Assembly: GCF_900096895.1 (NCBI RefSeq)
Contig: NZ_FMYO01000003.1
Coordinates: 62,001-126,000, forward strand
Source: Acinetobacter kookii
Lineage (GTDB): Bacteria; Pseudomonadota; Gammaproteobacteria; Pseudomonadales; Moraxellaceae
Length of the DNA stretch: 64,000 nt
Direction of reading: 5' to 3'
A program made the translations under genes and the position numbers. How positions within the stretch are numbered: the first letter of the stretch is position 1; each line of letters opens with the position of its first letter. Below, piece after piece: positions 8,647 through 17,213 of this stretch. The notes under the pieces are model-generated. The model saw nothing but the letters and a program-made list of their open reading frames with translations. It did no database searches and was not told the origin of the DNA.

Positions 8647-8803
8647 GTCCGTTTCATACTCAACTTTTTGAGATGAAAAAAATCAGATTTGGTAATTTAT
8701 AAATAAATTTTATTAGTAAAAAGGTATAGGTATGGCATGAAAAAAATATGAAATAAGATAAAATTAGAATTAACAATAAGTTAAAAAGTTAGTTATTTTT
8801 ATT

Positions 8804-9997
8804 ATGGGCTTATATACAGTAGATACAGCCGTTAAGAAACTACAGCCACTTAGTGGTACAACACTTAGTGGTACAACACTTGGCGAACAACAACTTACAG
8901 AACGTTATGATCTACAGGAATGGTTAGTCAGCCATCCAGAAGCACTAGGCGAAGAGTTACTGATTATCCAAAAAGAGTTTGATGGATTTGATGGAACAGG
9001 TGAACGTCTAGATCTTTTAGCTTTAGATACACAAGGACAGTTAGTTCTTATAGAAAACAAACGAGATGACAGTGGGCGTGACGCCGTTTGGCAAGCACTC
9101 AAATATGCTTCCTATGTTGCGCCGTTTACTGCAGATGATATTGAGGATGTATTTGCAAAATACCTGCTTAAAAACAAACCGAAATATTCTGATCTGGATG
9201 ACAATGCTTTTGAACTAGATCAAGTTAAGAATACGGCAAAACTTCTAATTCAACGTTTTTTAGAAGAATTCCAGGATACGGACAAACAGATAACGACATT
9301 AAATCCACGCAATAGTCAGCGCATCATTTTGGTGGCTGGAGAGTTCCGTAAAGAAGTAACAAATACAGCATTATGGCTTCTTGATCGAAAGATTGATGTC
9401 AAATGCGTTAAGGTTTCGCCATACAAGTTAGGTGATCAATTATTGGTAGATATCCAGCAGATTATTCCTGTACCTGAAGCCTCAGAATATATGGTTCGGC
9501 TAATTCGAAAGGAAGATGAAGAAATCAAAGCAAAAACAAAAGGTAAAGATACTTCAGACATTCGTTATCAGTATTGGGAAAAGTTACTGGCATATTTCGC
9601 TCAGAACAATAATACCCTTTATAACAACATTGGCCCTACAACTGCACATTGGCTAAGTGGGTCGACAGGAATAGCTCAATGTAACTATCATTTGATTATC
9701 TTGCAAAAAGCCCTGCGTGTAGATGTTGAATTTGCCCGAAAAGAATCAGTAGAAAATAAAAAGCTATTTGATTTCTTCTATGGTCATAAAGATGAAATCG
9801 AAAGAAATTTTGGTCATTCATTAGATTGGTTAAGATTAGAAGATAAAAAGTCCTCAAGAATTGAATTTACTATAGATGTAGATGCACACAATCCAGATCT
9901 TTGGCAAAGACATATAGTTTGGCATTTGGAATATATTCAAAAACTTGAACAAGCATTTAAGCCTTTTATGAGCGAAGCTCATCAGGTCATCAAGTAG
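8804..9997 (+). CDS. PD-(D/E)XK nuclease-fold protein with DUF4268 C-terminal region
   Basis: A 397-residue protein. The N-terminal half carries a NucS/RecB-like active site, RLDLLALD then LVLIENKRDD, giving Asp70, Glu84 and Lys86 in the usual order. The C-terminal third (YWEKLLAYFAQ through DLWQRHIVWHLEYI) resembles DUF4268, a region often found on stand-alone defence-island nucleases. A 15-bp in-frame duplication near the start (about 8848-8877) gives LSGTTLSGTT. I see no good Shine-Dalgarno before ATG 8804, so the start is less sure. It is the first gene of a rightward cassette, 34 bases before the DUF262/DUF1524 gene, and probably acts with it on DNA. Confidence 0.8.
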   Translation: MGLYTVDTAVKKLQPLSGTTLSGTTLGEQQLTERYDLQEWLVSHPEALGEELLIIQKEFDGFDGTGERLDLLALDTQGQLVLIENKRDDSGRDAVWQALKYASYVAPFTADDIEDVFAKYLLKNKPKYSDLDDNAFELDQVKNTAKLLIQRFLEEFQDTDKQITTLNPRNSQRIILVAGEFRKEVTNTALWLLDRKIDVKCVKVSPYKLGDQLLVDIQQIIPVPEASEYMVRLIRKEDEEIKAKTKGKDTSDIRYQYWEKLLAYFAQNNNTLYNNIGPTTAHWLSGSTGIAQCNYHLIILQKALRVDVEFARKESVENKKLFDFFYGHKDEIERNFGHSLDWLRLEDKKSSRIEFTIDVDAHNPDLWQRHIVWHLEYIQKLEQAFKPFMSEAHQVIK

Positions 9998-10031
9998 TTT
10001 CTACAACAAATTTAAAATTGAGGGGAAAATC

Positions 10032-11990
10032 TTGCAAGCTGAAAAACTACTATCAAAGGTTCAAGAAATTTTAAGACAAAAACCTGATTTATTTGAAGTT
10101 GCTGAAAGATCTTTAAATCATCTAATTAATGATTTAGAGCAAAGAGAAAATTCTCTTGAGCTTAAGAGAATTGAGGAGTTAAGAAATAAACACTTTTTTG
10201 TAGACAGTTATCAGCGTGGCTACAAATGGAAGCCCCAACAGGTCAAAGCATTGTTGGATGATATTGATGAGTTTAAGATTGAAAAATCTTCAGATTTTTA
10301 TTGTTTACAACCTGTCGTAGTTAAGCGAACAAAATTACAAGATGATGCCCAATACTATTGGGAACTAATTGATGGTCAACAACGTATGACCACAATTTTT
10401 ATTATTTTAAGTTACCTGAATAAAGAAAAATTTTTCCATCTAAGATATGAAACCCGGAAAGAAAGCATAGAGTTTTTAAATCAATTATCTAATTTGCCTG
10501 AAAATGCTAGTGAGATTCCCTTAAGTACAATTGATAGTCATTATTTTTTTGAAGCTTACAAGGCCATCCAGGAATGGTTTTTGAAAAAAGAGGAAGAGGC
10601 TGGGTTTAGCCGTGAAGATTGGAAATCAAAGCTTTTAAAGAATACTAAAGTGATTTGGTATGCAGTTCGTAATAATGAAAATGAAGATTTCAGAAAACAA
10701 TCTATAGAAATCTTTACTCGCCTGAATCAAGGTAAGATTCCTTTAACAGATGCTGAATTACTCAAAGCTTTGTTTTTACAAAATGTAGTTAAGGCTTATG
10801 AAATCCCAGAAATTGCTATTCAAAAACAGATGGAAATGGCGAATCAGTGGGATTTAATTGAGCAATCATTACAGGATAATGATTTTTGGGCCTTTCTAAG
10901 CCCACACAAAGACACGAATAAATATACTCGTATTGAATTGATCTTTGATTTGATTGCACAAAAATCTAAGTTAGAACATTCAGCCATTGAACAAGATCAT
11001 CAAACTTTCCTTCATTATGCAAACCAGTTTAAAAGCGATGTCAATTCCAAAGAACAACTTAAAGAAACCCTTGAGTTAATTTGGCAAGATGTACTGACTG
11101 GTTTTCAACGCTTAAATGAGTGGTATCAAGATGATCGGCTTTATCATTTAATCGGTTATTTAATCGGGCAGAAATATAAGAAGATACAGGACCTTTGGGA
11201 AGCGGCTAAGGAAACTAAACGTGATAATTTTAAGCATATATTGATTGGTTTTATTGGAGAAGAACTTAAAACTATTTTTAAGCAAAAAAAAGAAGATAAG
11301 GAAATTTTGGCTTTTGAGGCTATTGATTATGAACGTAGTAATGCTCGGCCAAAACTGATCTCATTATTAACATTGTTTAATATTTATCGCCATGAGCAGC
11401 AAAGAACACGGTTTCCATTTAAACAATATTATGCATGTAAATGGGATATTGAGCATATTCATGCCCAGCAAAGCCCAGAACTCTCACAAGAGGATAAGTT
11501 AAAAAGTTGGTTTGAAGACCAAAATAAAATTATTGACAATGTACCTAGCGAAGATCAAGCCCGTTTAAGAACAGCATTGGATAGATATAGAGCAGCGAAT
11601 AAGGATGAGTCTGATATCTTGCAAACTGAATATTTGAAAGAATTATACGCCGTTGTAGGTGATACATCTGAAAATGTTCATACACTTGATAACTTATGTC
11701 TTCTACCTGATGAAATTAATCGTTCGATCGGAAATGCTCCATTTTTTATTAAACGGCAAGACATTATTAGTAGTGAACAAAAATGGGAACACGAGAATAC
11801 TAAAACTGATTTGAAAACTAGTTTTATACCTTTGGCATCTCAACAAGTGTTTTCAAAGTACTTTAGTCCAAATGTAAACCAAATGCTGAAATGGGGTATT
11901 GCTGATAGGGATGCGTATAAAAAAGCATTAATAAATTGTTTTAATAAATATGGTATTCAACTTAACCATATTGGAATGGGGGGAGAATAG
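10032..11990 (+). CDS. DUF262 + DUF1524 protein, GmrSD/SspE-type DNA restriction factor
   Basis: A 652-residue two-domain protein. The N-terminal DUF262 domain shows SYQRGYKW (about 59-66) and DGQQR (114-118), the nucleotide-binding core. The C-terminal DUF1524 HNH-like nuclease shows EHIHAQ (474-479) and a downstream LDNL...N metal-site region (about 553-565). This is the architecture of GmrSD fusions and of SspE, which is established to sense phosphorothioated DNA and nick foreign DNA. The TTG start at 10032 is favoured because GAGGGG lies 7 bases upstream and no ATG serves better. It sits between a PD-(D/E)XK gene and a second DUF262 gene, one base from the latter. Its partnership with the nearby dndBCDE is inference. 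Confidence 0.88.
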   Translation: MQAEKLLSKVQEILRQKPDLFEVAERSLNHLINDLEQRENSLELKRIEELRNKHFFVDSYQRGYKWKPQQVKALLDDIDEFKIEKSSDFYCLQPVVVKRTKLQDDAQYYWELIDGQQRMTTIFIILSYLNKEKFFHLRYETRKESIEFLNQLSNLPENASEIPLSTIDSHYFFEAYKAIQEWFLKKEEEAGFSREDWKSKLLKNTKVIWYAVRNNENEDFRKQSIEIFTRLNQGKIPLTDAELLKALFLQNVVKAYEIPEIAIQKQMEMANQWDLIEQSLQDNDFWAFLSPHKDTNKYTRIELIFDLIAQKSKLEHSAIEQDHQTFLHYANQFKSDVNSKEQLKETLELIWQDVLTGFQRLNEWYQDDRLYHLIGYLIGQKYKKIQDLWEAAKETKRDNFKHILIGFIGEELKTIFKQKKEDKEILAFEAIDYERSNARPKLISLLTLFNIYRHEQQRTRFPFKQYYACKWDIEHIHAQQSPELSQEDKLKSWFEDQNKIIDNVPSEDQARLRTALDRYRAANKDESDILQTEYLKELYAVVGDTSENVHTLDNLCLLPDEINRSIGNAPFFIKRQDIISSEQKWEHENTKTDLKTSFIPLASQQVFSKYFSPNVNQMLKWGIADRDAYKKALINCFNKYGIQLNHIGMGGE

Positions 11991-11991
11991 C

Positions 11992-14322
11992 ATGGCAACA
12001 TATACATTATGGAATACTTTACAGCAATATAAAGTCATTATTCCTATTATTCAGCGAGACTATGCTCAAGGTCGAAAAGATGATCGTCAGATTGAACAGA
12101 TTAGAAAAGGCTTTATTAAAAACCTATTTGATCATCTTGTTTCCTCAGTCCCATTAGAATTGGACTTCATATACGGTGCTTTACATCAGGATGAATTGGA
12201 ATTGTTGGATGGTCAGCAGCGATTGACGACTTTATTCCTGTTACATTGGTATCTGGCAAATAGAACTGAAGAAAAGCTTCAAAAAATTGAAATTAAAAAA
12301 AATCTAAGTCAATTTACCTATCAAACTCGAGTTAGTTCAAGAATGTTTATTTCTGAACTCATTCAGCATGGTCATGAAATACAGATAAAACAGGTGGCCG
12401 AAGATAATAAGTTATCTTCAATGATCGAAAATGAGGCTTGGTATTTAGCTATCTGGAAAAAAGACCCTACAGTTATATCGATGTTGACGGTATTGGATGA
12501 AATTCATAGTCAGTTTCAAGCATTAGTAAATTACTCAAAAATAACTGCAATTGAATTATGGAAAGCTCTGACAATAGACAAAGTACTTTGTTTTTATCTA
12601 TTGCCAATGAATGACTTTGCCCTGAGTGAGGAGCTTTACATTAAGATGAACGCTAGGGGAGTTCAGCTTACTGAATTTGAGAATTTCAAAGCTTGGTTAC
12701 AGGGGTATTTAGAAAAATCTATAGATAATGAGACTAGGAAAGATTTCTTTAATCAAATAGATCGCGAATGGACGGATTATTTGTGGACCTTGAAACAGTT
12801 TTCAAGTAAATCAAAGGATACTAACAAGCCTCACAATCTTAACTTTGATGAGATGTATATGCAGCTCTTTAAGTCCTGCTTATTGTGTCATAGTTATGTA
12901 TTAGCAACATTTAAAAATGCAAAAACAGAGAGTACATATGATAAAGATGAAAAAAGTTTGGTTAGTCGTTTAAGAAAAAACCTCATTATTACAACAGATG
13001 AATATGAAGTGCTATTGGGCAATGCGAATTCACAAGTACAAATTATGCAAAATATTTATAGGTTTTTTGAGTTTCTAAAAAACTATAGTGGTGAAGAAAA
13101 TATTCAGGATATTTTACTGAATATTTTTAACTCTAAAGATAGTTCTTATGAAGCCCAGGCACAATTTGCAATTCTCTATTTTTATAATGCATACATTAAT
13201 AATGAAAGCCAATTCGATGATTGGTTTAATGTTACAAAGAGATTAGTTAATAATGCCAAAAACTATTTTAATGCTGAAAAAGATTTAATTAGTGTTTTGG
13301 ATGCAATCAATCATTTAGCAGTTGAAATTTCTGAAAACAATATTTTAGACAAAATCCGTTCATTGACTGAGACGAGTGAAATATTTAAAAAACTTACTAC
13401 GGCATTTGATAAACAGCATATTGAGCATGAAATAGAAAAAGCAGAATTAATACATCATAATGCAGCATGGAAATCACTATTTAGAAAGTATGAAAAACAT
13501 GACTACTTCTATGGGCAAATCAGTTTTTTAATTGATTATGCCAAAGATGAGGGGAATCAAAATGTTTCTATGGATATATTCACGAAGTATGCAGAAATCT
13601 CCAGTAAAATTTTTACTGATAAATTCCTTAAAGATGAAGATTATATTTTCCATAGAAGCTTATTAAGCATCGGAGATTATTTAGTAAAAGATGGATCTAA
13701 CTGGAGTTTTGGGCGACAAGTTTTTAATACTGTTCGACAAAGAAATGAAAATTGGCGAAAAGTATTTGAAGATAAAGACAGACGTAAAATGCTTAAAACT
13801 TTACTAAATCAAATCAATGAAGGTAGTGAGTTTGAAAGCTTAAAAAATATTATTTCAAATAATATTAGCCAGGTTAAAGACTGGCGTAGCTATTTCATTA
13901 AAGAACCTAAGACTATTACATATTGTCAAAAATATCAGATACGTTTCCATAATGAAAACGAAATTTATTTATTAAGTTCAAGACAAATGAATGGTGCTCA
14001 TGCTGAACTAAGAACATATGTTCTATATTCAAAGCTGCTTAAAATAGGTTTCGACGAATCTAAAGTACAGTATGTCGAAGTTGCTACCAGTAGTGAAAAT
14101 CCTTCATTAATTGTAAAGTCAAAGGATTTACCTATTTTAAGAGTAAAATTTGAAGCAGGTTCATTTAAAAATGACTTCCTGATGCAAGATTCAGTAATTA
14201 ATGAGGAGAACGGATCTGAATATACAGAGTTATTGATGAGACCGGAATATGCAAAAGTTATAGATTTGGAAAAAGAACTAATGAGTTGGGTTGAAGTACA
14301 AGAAGTAGAGGAAGTTGCATAA
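11992..14322 (+). CDS. second DUF262 protein, large, without a visible HNH domain
   Basis: A 776-residue protein. The start at ATG 11992 is chosen because GGGGGGAG precedes it closely and the previous stop is one base away. The N-terminal DUF262 core shows IIQRDYAQG (19-27) and DGQQR (73-77), and a conserved DUF262 element YIKMNARGVQLTEFE lies near residue 215. The remaining ~500 residues are helical, charged and unrecognised; I find no DUF1524 H-N-N signature, so it may be a regulatory or NTPase partner of the upstream protein rather than a nuclease. One-base spacing implies tight co-translation. Paired DUF262 genes are a known feature of two-gene GmrS/GmrD-like systems. Confidence 0.82.
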   Translation: MATYTLWNTLQQYKVIIPIIQRDYAQGRKDDRQIEQIRKGFIKNLFDHLVSSVPLELDFIYGALHQDELELLDGQQRLTTLFLLHWYLANRTEEKLQKIEIKKNLSQFTYQTRVSSRMFISELIQHGHEIQIKQVAEDNKLSSMIENEAWYLAIWKKDPTVISMLTVLDEIHSQFQALVNYSKITAIELWKALTIDKVLCFYLLPMNDFALSEELYIKMNARGVQLTEFENFKAWLQGYLEKSIDNETRKDFFNQIDREWTDYLWTLKQFSSKSKDTNKPHNLNFDEMYMQLFKSCLLCHSYVLATFKNAKTESTYDKDEKSLVSRLRKNLIITTDEYEVLLGNANSQVQIMQNIYRFFEFLKNYSGEENIQDILLNIFNSKDSSYEAQAQFAILYFYNAYINNESQFDDWFNVTKRLVNNAKNYFNAEKDLISVLDAINHLAVEISENNILDKIRSLTETSEIFKKLTTAFDKQHIEHEIEKAELIHHNAAWKSLFRKYEKHDYFYGQISFLIDYAKDEGNQNVSMDIFTKYAEISSKIFTDKFLKDEDYIFHRSLLSIGDYLVKDGSNWSFGRQVFNTVRQRNENWRKVFEDKDRRKMLKTLLNQINEGSEFESLKNIISNNISQVKDWRSYFIKEPKTITYCQKYQIRFHNENEIYLLSSRQMNGAHAELRTYVLYSKLLKIGFDESKVQYVEVATSSENPSLIVKSKDLPILRVKFEAGSFKNDFLMQDSVINEENGSEYTELLMRPEYAKVIDLEKELMSWVEVQEVEEVA

Positions 14323-14499
14323 GAGTAAGTTAAACAGATAGAAAAGCTTTAAAAGTGTTAATTAGAAAGGTGTTGCTCAGGAAATGTATAAGGGATATTC
14401 GAAAAAACATGACTGAATAACACCTTTAAATCAAAGTTTGTGGATAGATTGTCATTAGATATATATCTTATATACAGGATAATTAAATAGGATTAGTTG

Positions 14500-15186
14500 A
14501 TGACTAATCGCTTAATTCTACATTTCGAACTAAATCCTCAGATACGATTGTATATCGTAGGAGATCTTCATGGCTCTTATAAACTTTTAATGCAAGAACT
14601 TCAAAAGATTAATTTTGATTTCGAAAATGATCTATTGATCTGTACAGGTGATCTCATCTATAGAGGTAATGAAAATTTAGAATGTATTTCATTACTGGAT
14701 CAAACATGGTTTTTAACTGTACGCGGTAATCATGAAGAAATGTGTATTCGCGGGCAGTATGATCCTAAAATGAAAGACATGCATGAAAGGAATGGTGGGG
14801 AATGGTTTTATAAGTTGCCTCAGCAAAAGCAGCTAGAAATTATCAATTACTTTAAAGAATTACCTTTAGTCATAGAAGTTCAACTAGAAAGTAAAAAAAT
14901 CGGCATCGTTCATGCTGATATTGATATTAACGATTGGATCAGCTTTAAAGAAGATATTGTGCAAGGCGATTATAAAATTTCAGGAATCACATCAGCGTAC
15001 ATAAACGCTTTATGGGGAAGGGGAAGAATACGTAATAACTCAAACCAATATGATATTGTTGAAAATATCGATGAAATCTATTTAGGTCATACGATCGTAA
15101 AAGAACATACTCAAATTGATAATTGTCATTATATTGATGTCGGATCATCTTTCACTCATAAGCTTTGTATTGTAAAAGTTCAATAA
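14500..15186 (+). CDS. PPP-family metallophosphatase (lambda/PrpA-like)
   Basis: A 228-residue calcineurin-like phosphoesterase with all core motifs: GDLHG (21-25), GDLIYRG (50-56), GNHE (76-79), a later HAD and GHT. These bind the two-metal centre and fit bacterial Ser/Thr or Tyr protein phosphatases of the PrpA/PrpB/phage-lambda type, about 220 residues. ATG 14500 follows AGGA at 7 bases; an in-frame TTG at 14497 is less likely. It lies 177 bases after the DUF262 gene on the same strand, so it may have its own promoter. Island location suggests cargo from phage or a defence accessory, but it could also be an ordinary signalling phosphatase. Confidence 0.85.
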   Translation: MTNRLILHFELNPQIRLYIVGDLHGSYKLLMQELQKINFDFENDLLICTGDLIYRGNENLECISLLDQTWFLTVRGNHEEMCIRGQYDPKMKDMHERNGGEWFYKLPQQKQLEIINYFKELPLVIEVQLESKKIGIVHADIDINDWISFKEDIVQGDYKISGITSAYINALWGRGRIRNNSNQYDIVENIDEIYLGHTIVKEHTQIDNCHYIDVGSSFTHKLCIVKVQ

Positions 15187-15325
15187 AAATTTGCTTTGGA
15201 GTGGGGGAGTAAAGTAGTGTTAAAAGTTTAATTGATCAAAAAAACAACATTTAAAACGTGTATCCTGCTTTGTATCCTAAATTTTAACATAGATAATTTA
15301 TTTATTAAAAACAATAGGGTAGGAG

Positions 15326-15352
15326 AGGGTTGTTGTCCGTCTGGGCCCACCA
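15326..15352 (+). other. tRNA 3'-end-like remnant, candidate attachment site
   Basis: The segment can be read as a decayed T-arm (GAGGG, a 7-base loop, CCGTC, 4 of 5 pairs), then TGGGCCC as a 3' acceptor strand and ACCA. The loop lacks the TTCGA consensus and no 5' half is present, so it is not a working tRNA. It is followed at once by a strong terminator and lies where the AT-rich defence island meets chromosomal sequence, as expected for one end of an element integrated at a tRNA 3' end. Confidence 0.35.
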
Positions 15353-15360
15353 TATAAAAC

Positions 15361-15396
15361 AACCCCTTACGTGTACTAATCGTAAGGGGTTTTTGT
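15361..15396 (+). terminator. strong intrinsic terminator at the island border
   Basis: An 11-bp stem AACCCCTTACG / CGTAAGGGGTT with a 9-base loop, followed by TTTGTTTTT. It has no obvious protein gene directly before it and probably ended the tRNA or operon whose 3' end remains at 15326-15352. Confidence 0.85.
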
Positions 15397-15405
15397 TTTT
15401 AGATA

Positions 15406-16010
15406 AGCTTTGGGGCACAAATATTCAAAAGCTGAAATTTTCCCAAACCATTCAAATTTAAGATACAACTCGGGCATGCGGTCTGCCTCATTCAATAAAT
15501 TTATTAAGTACTGCCACACATGCATGGATTTCCTGACTTGAAAAATATTTTGCTGACAATGTATCGCTGATAATTTGACGCAGGACAGGCATCTTGGTTT
15601 CTATCAGACTTAGACGATGGTACCCCGACCATTTTTTCATATTGTCCGACCTAAACGCTTTATTGTCTTTAGCAATTCATTTCACCCAAAGGAACTTGTC
15701 CTTGAGTTGTTCCAGGGCTTAGCATTTTTCCTGGGTGGAACAGGTGCATGTACTTGTCGATTTGAAACTGTCTGACGGCATTATTATGTATCAAAATCCC
15801 ATCGATATAGACTGAATCAATATATTCATCTTCAGGGGGGGGATGATCGAGTAGGTTAGCAGCAAGCCAAATCGTTATATTTCCTTGATTAATCCAGGCT
15901 TGATTGTAAAAAGGCCAATTTCCTGTTTGATAGATTTTAGGGGCTGGTTTACTCATGGCCAGATTATAGGCCTGAATAAATCTGTGGTCATGGGTTTATG
16001 CAACAAAGCC
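15406..16010 (-). mobile_element. decayed IS5-family (IS903-like) insertion sequence
   Basis: The right end GGGTTTATGCAACAAAGCC (15992-16010), read inward, is GGCTTTGTTGCATAAACCC, close to IS903-group ends. The left end AGCTTTGGGGCACAAA (15406-15421) is a degraded copy of it. Between them lie only the N- and C-terminal parts of a transposase, in about 605 bases against roughly 1.05 kb for an intact element. I see no matching 9-bp target duplication. The element is dead. Confidence 0.75.
15458..15956 (-). pseudogene. IS5-family transposase remnant, internally deleted and frameshifted
   Basis: From ATG 15956 the first ~33 residues (MSKPAPKIYQTGNWPFYNQA and onward) match the start of IS5/IS903 transposases; the frame then drifts to a stop at 15669. 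A second frame (15673 to 15458) reads MKKWSGYHRLSLIETKM, then CVAVLNKFIE, an in-frame TGA at 15488-15490, and GRPHARVVS, the characteristic transposase C terminus. The catalytic DDE centre is missing between them. This gives at least one large deletion, one frameshift and one nonsense change. Confidence 0.85.
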
Positions 16011-16077
16011 ACTATTGAATAACGTTGGCGAATGTTTGAACATGAAGTCATCTTGGTTAAATAAGTGATGGATCGCC

Positions 16078-16278
16078 ATGATAGATGAAGAAAAGCCCTT
16101 GGATTTCGAAGACGATGATGAGCCTCTAGATCTTGAAGATGAAGAGTTTATCAATGATAAGAAAGAGGATGAAATGTACAACACGATTACTAAAGATGGT
16201 TCAAGTGTTGATCCGGCAGATGATGGAACGCGCCATATTCGTCCTGAAGATGGAGATCCCATCGAAATTGAAGAGTAA
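16078..16278 (+). CDS. small highly acidic protein, function unknown
   Basis: A 66-residue protein in which about 40 percent of residues are Asp or Glu, with almost no hydrophobic core, so probably disordered. It begins at ATG 16078 shortly after the right end of the IS remnant and ends before a good terminator. The frame on the opposite strand is a low-complexity Ser-rich shadow. Highly acidic mini-proteins can be DNA mimics or chaperone-like buffers, but nothing here proves such a role. I do not recognise the family. The IS insertion may have replaced its native promoter. Confidence 0.6.
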   Translation: MIDEEKPLDFEDDDEPLDLEDEEFINDKKEDEMYNTITKDGSSVDPADDGTRHIRPEDGDPIEIEE

Positions 16279-16283
16279 AGAAT

Positions 16284-16311
16284 AAGCCTAATTCAGTATT
16301 GGGCTTTTTTA
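16284..16311 (+). terminator. terminator after the acidic small protein
   Basis: A stem of AAGCCTAAT and ATTGGGCTT (one G-U pair) around a short loop, followed by a T run. Confidence 0.75.
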
Positions 16312-16719
16312 TTGCCTATCAAAATAGAAGCAAAATAAGCTCCCTCTTGAAAATAATAAAAAAGCAGAAATAAATCCGCGGCTTTCTCGGAAAACTATTT
16401 TTTAATAGGGTTATGTCTAACAGTGTAGAGCTTCTCTTTTTGTACAGCCGGTCATGATACCGACTCTGGATGTATCTTAAGTGAATGACGTTGAACATAA
16501 ATAGCCACATACTTTTAAAAACAGCCTTACTTTTTTAAGTCATTAAGGTAACGTTTATTGTGTAATTTTCTTGAAAAATTATAAGTTAAGTTACTTGAAT
16601 TTTCATAAAAATATGGTAATAAATAAATATGATGTTTTTTTAATCACATTGATATTTCGGGATGAAATGTATTTTTTAAAAATTTAAATTTTAAAAACAA
16701 TCAGAAGGGAGTTGGGAAG
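16312..16719. other. intergenic, about 400 bp, no supported gene
   Basis: A 63-codon frame on the minus strand (16510-16319) has no ribosome binding site and no recognisable motif; I do not call it. The 16540-16700 part is very AT-rich and probably contains the promoter of the mini-gene at 16720. Confidence 0.5.
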
Positions 16720-16836
16720 ATGCTTCAATTACTTATGAAATTATTTTGCTTACATGTGTATGAGTATGAACACATGGAAGAGATCGAGGAACATCATAAG
16801 GAATGCAGAAAGTGTGGAGTGAATAAACCGCTTTAA
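16720..16836 (+). CDS. 38-residue mini-protein with CxxC motif
   Basis: ATG 16720 follows GAAGGGAGTTGGGA, a strong Shine-Dalgarno region, and the frame closes at TAA 16834-16836 just before a terminator. The peptide has a hydrophobic start (MLQLLMKLFCLHVYEYEH), an acidic/His middle and an ECRKCG near its end. Two Cys plus nearby His residues could bind a metal such as zinc. Similar short His/Cys peptides occur in prophage and small-protein sets; I cannot assign a function. The full set of RBS, start, stop and terminator supports it as a real gene. Confidence 0.6.
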   Translation: MLQLLMKLFCLHVYEYEHMEEIEEHHKECRKCGVNKPL

Positions 16837-16856
16837 ATGAAACTATGGGGATCATT

Positions 16857-16884
16857 AAAAAGTGAGCTTCAGGCTCACTTTTTA
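16857..16884 (+). terminator. terminator after the 38-residue gene
   Basis: AAAAAGTGAGC and GCTCACTTTTT around a short TTCAG loop, ending in a T run. Confidence 0.85.
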
Positions 16885-16947
16885 ATGCTTAGAAAAAATT
16901 GAAAAAAAGATTAAACTACCAATTTAAAGCTATTTGAAATTGTAGTC

Positions 16948-17160
16948 ATGAGCATTGATTTTACCGCAGATACATACATTGTCACTGATCAATTGGCAGA
17001 CACTTTGGTCTGGTTAAGTCATCATCAGGACTGTTTTGATTCGTTCAGTTATGACACTTTTACTCAGGAGTTGGTGGTTTACCATGCCAATGGGGCAGAC
17101 GTTATCCGTCGGGGAAATTATTTAAATGCACGGTATGGCCTTTTGCTTACTTCTAGTTAA
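16948..17160 (+). CDS. conserved-looking small protein, function unknown
   Basis: A 70-residue soluble protein without membrane segment or known motif. It starts MSIDFTADTYIVTD, is evenly composed like a folded domain, and ends at TAA just before a bidirectional terminator shared with bioB. The region upstream has no clean Shine-Dalgarno, so the start is provisional. It has codon use like its chromosomal neighbours rather than the AT-rich island. I do not recognise it. Confidence 0.6.
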   Translation: MSIDFTADTYIVTDQLADTLVWLSHHQDCFDSFSYDTFTQELVVYHANGADVIRRGNYLNARYGLLLTSS

Positions 17161-17173
17161 ATAAAAAGTAAAT

Positions 17174-17199
17174 AAAAAAAGCCCAAGTGGGCTTTTTTT
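17174..17199. terminator. bidirectional terminator between the 70-residue gene and bioB
   Basis: GCCCA-AG-TGGGC flanked by seven A and seven T; serves both convergent genes. Confidence 0.9.
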
Positions 17200-17213
17200 A
17201 GAATTCGCTCAGT

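Larger units (their letters stand above)
7547..8803. other. 1.26 kb non-coding divergent spacer between the two defence operons
   Basis: No convincing gene is present. The spacer holds the dnd promoter, a 9-bp minisatellite, a 33-bp-phased array of GTTACGTCATA, and a cluster of GGCAC boxes in front of the rightward cassette, separated by very AT-rich stretches (7900-8160 and 8330-8515). The density of repeats suggests protein binding arrays or a former replication or transfer origin rather than simple promoters. Confidence 0.7.

Noticed and set aside
15326-15352. Complete tRNA or tmRNA gene
   Set aside because: Only a 3'-like end is present; there is no anticodon arm, D-arm or 5' acceptor strand upstream.
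15996-16262. Minus-strand 88-codon frame rich in serine
   Set aside because: It is the antisense shadow of the acidic protein gene and overlaps the end of the IS remnant.
16319-16510. Minus-strand 63-codon frame
   Set aside because: No ribosome site, no motif; likely chance in AT-rich DNA.
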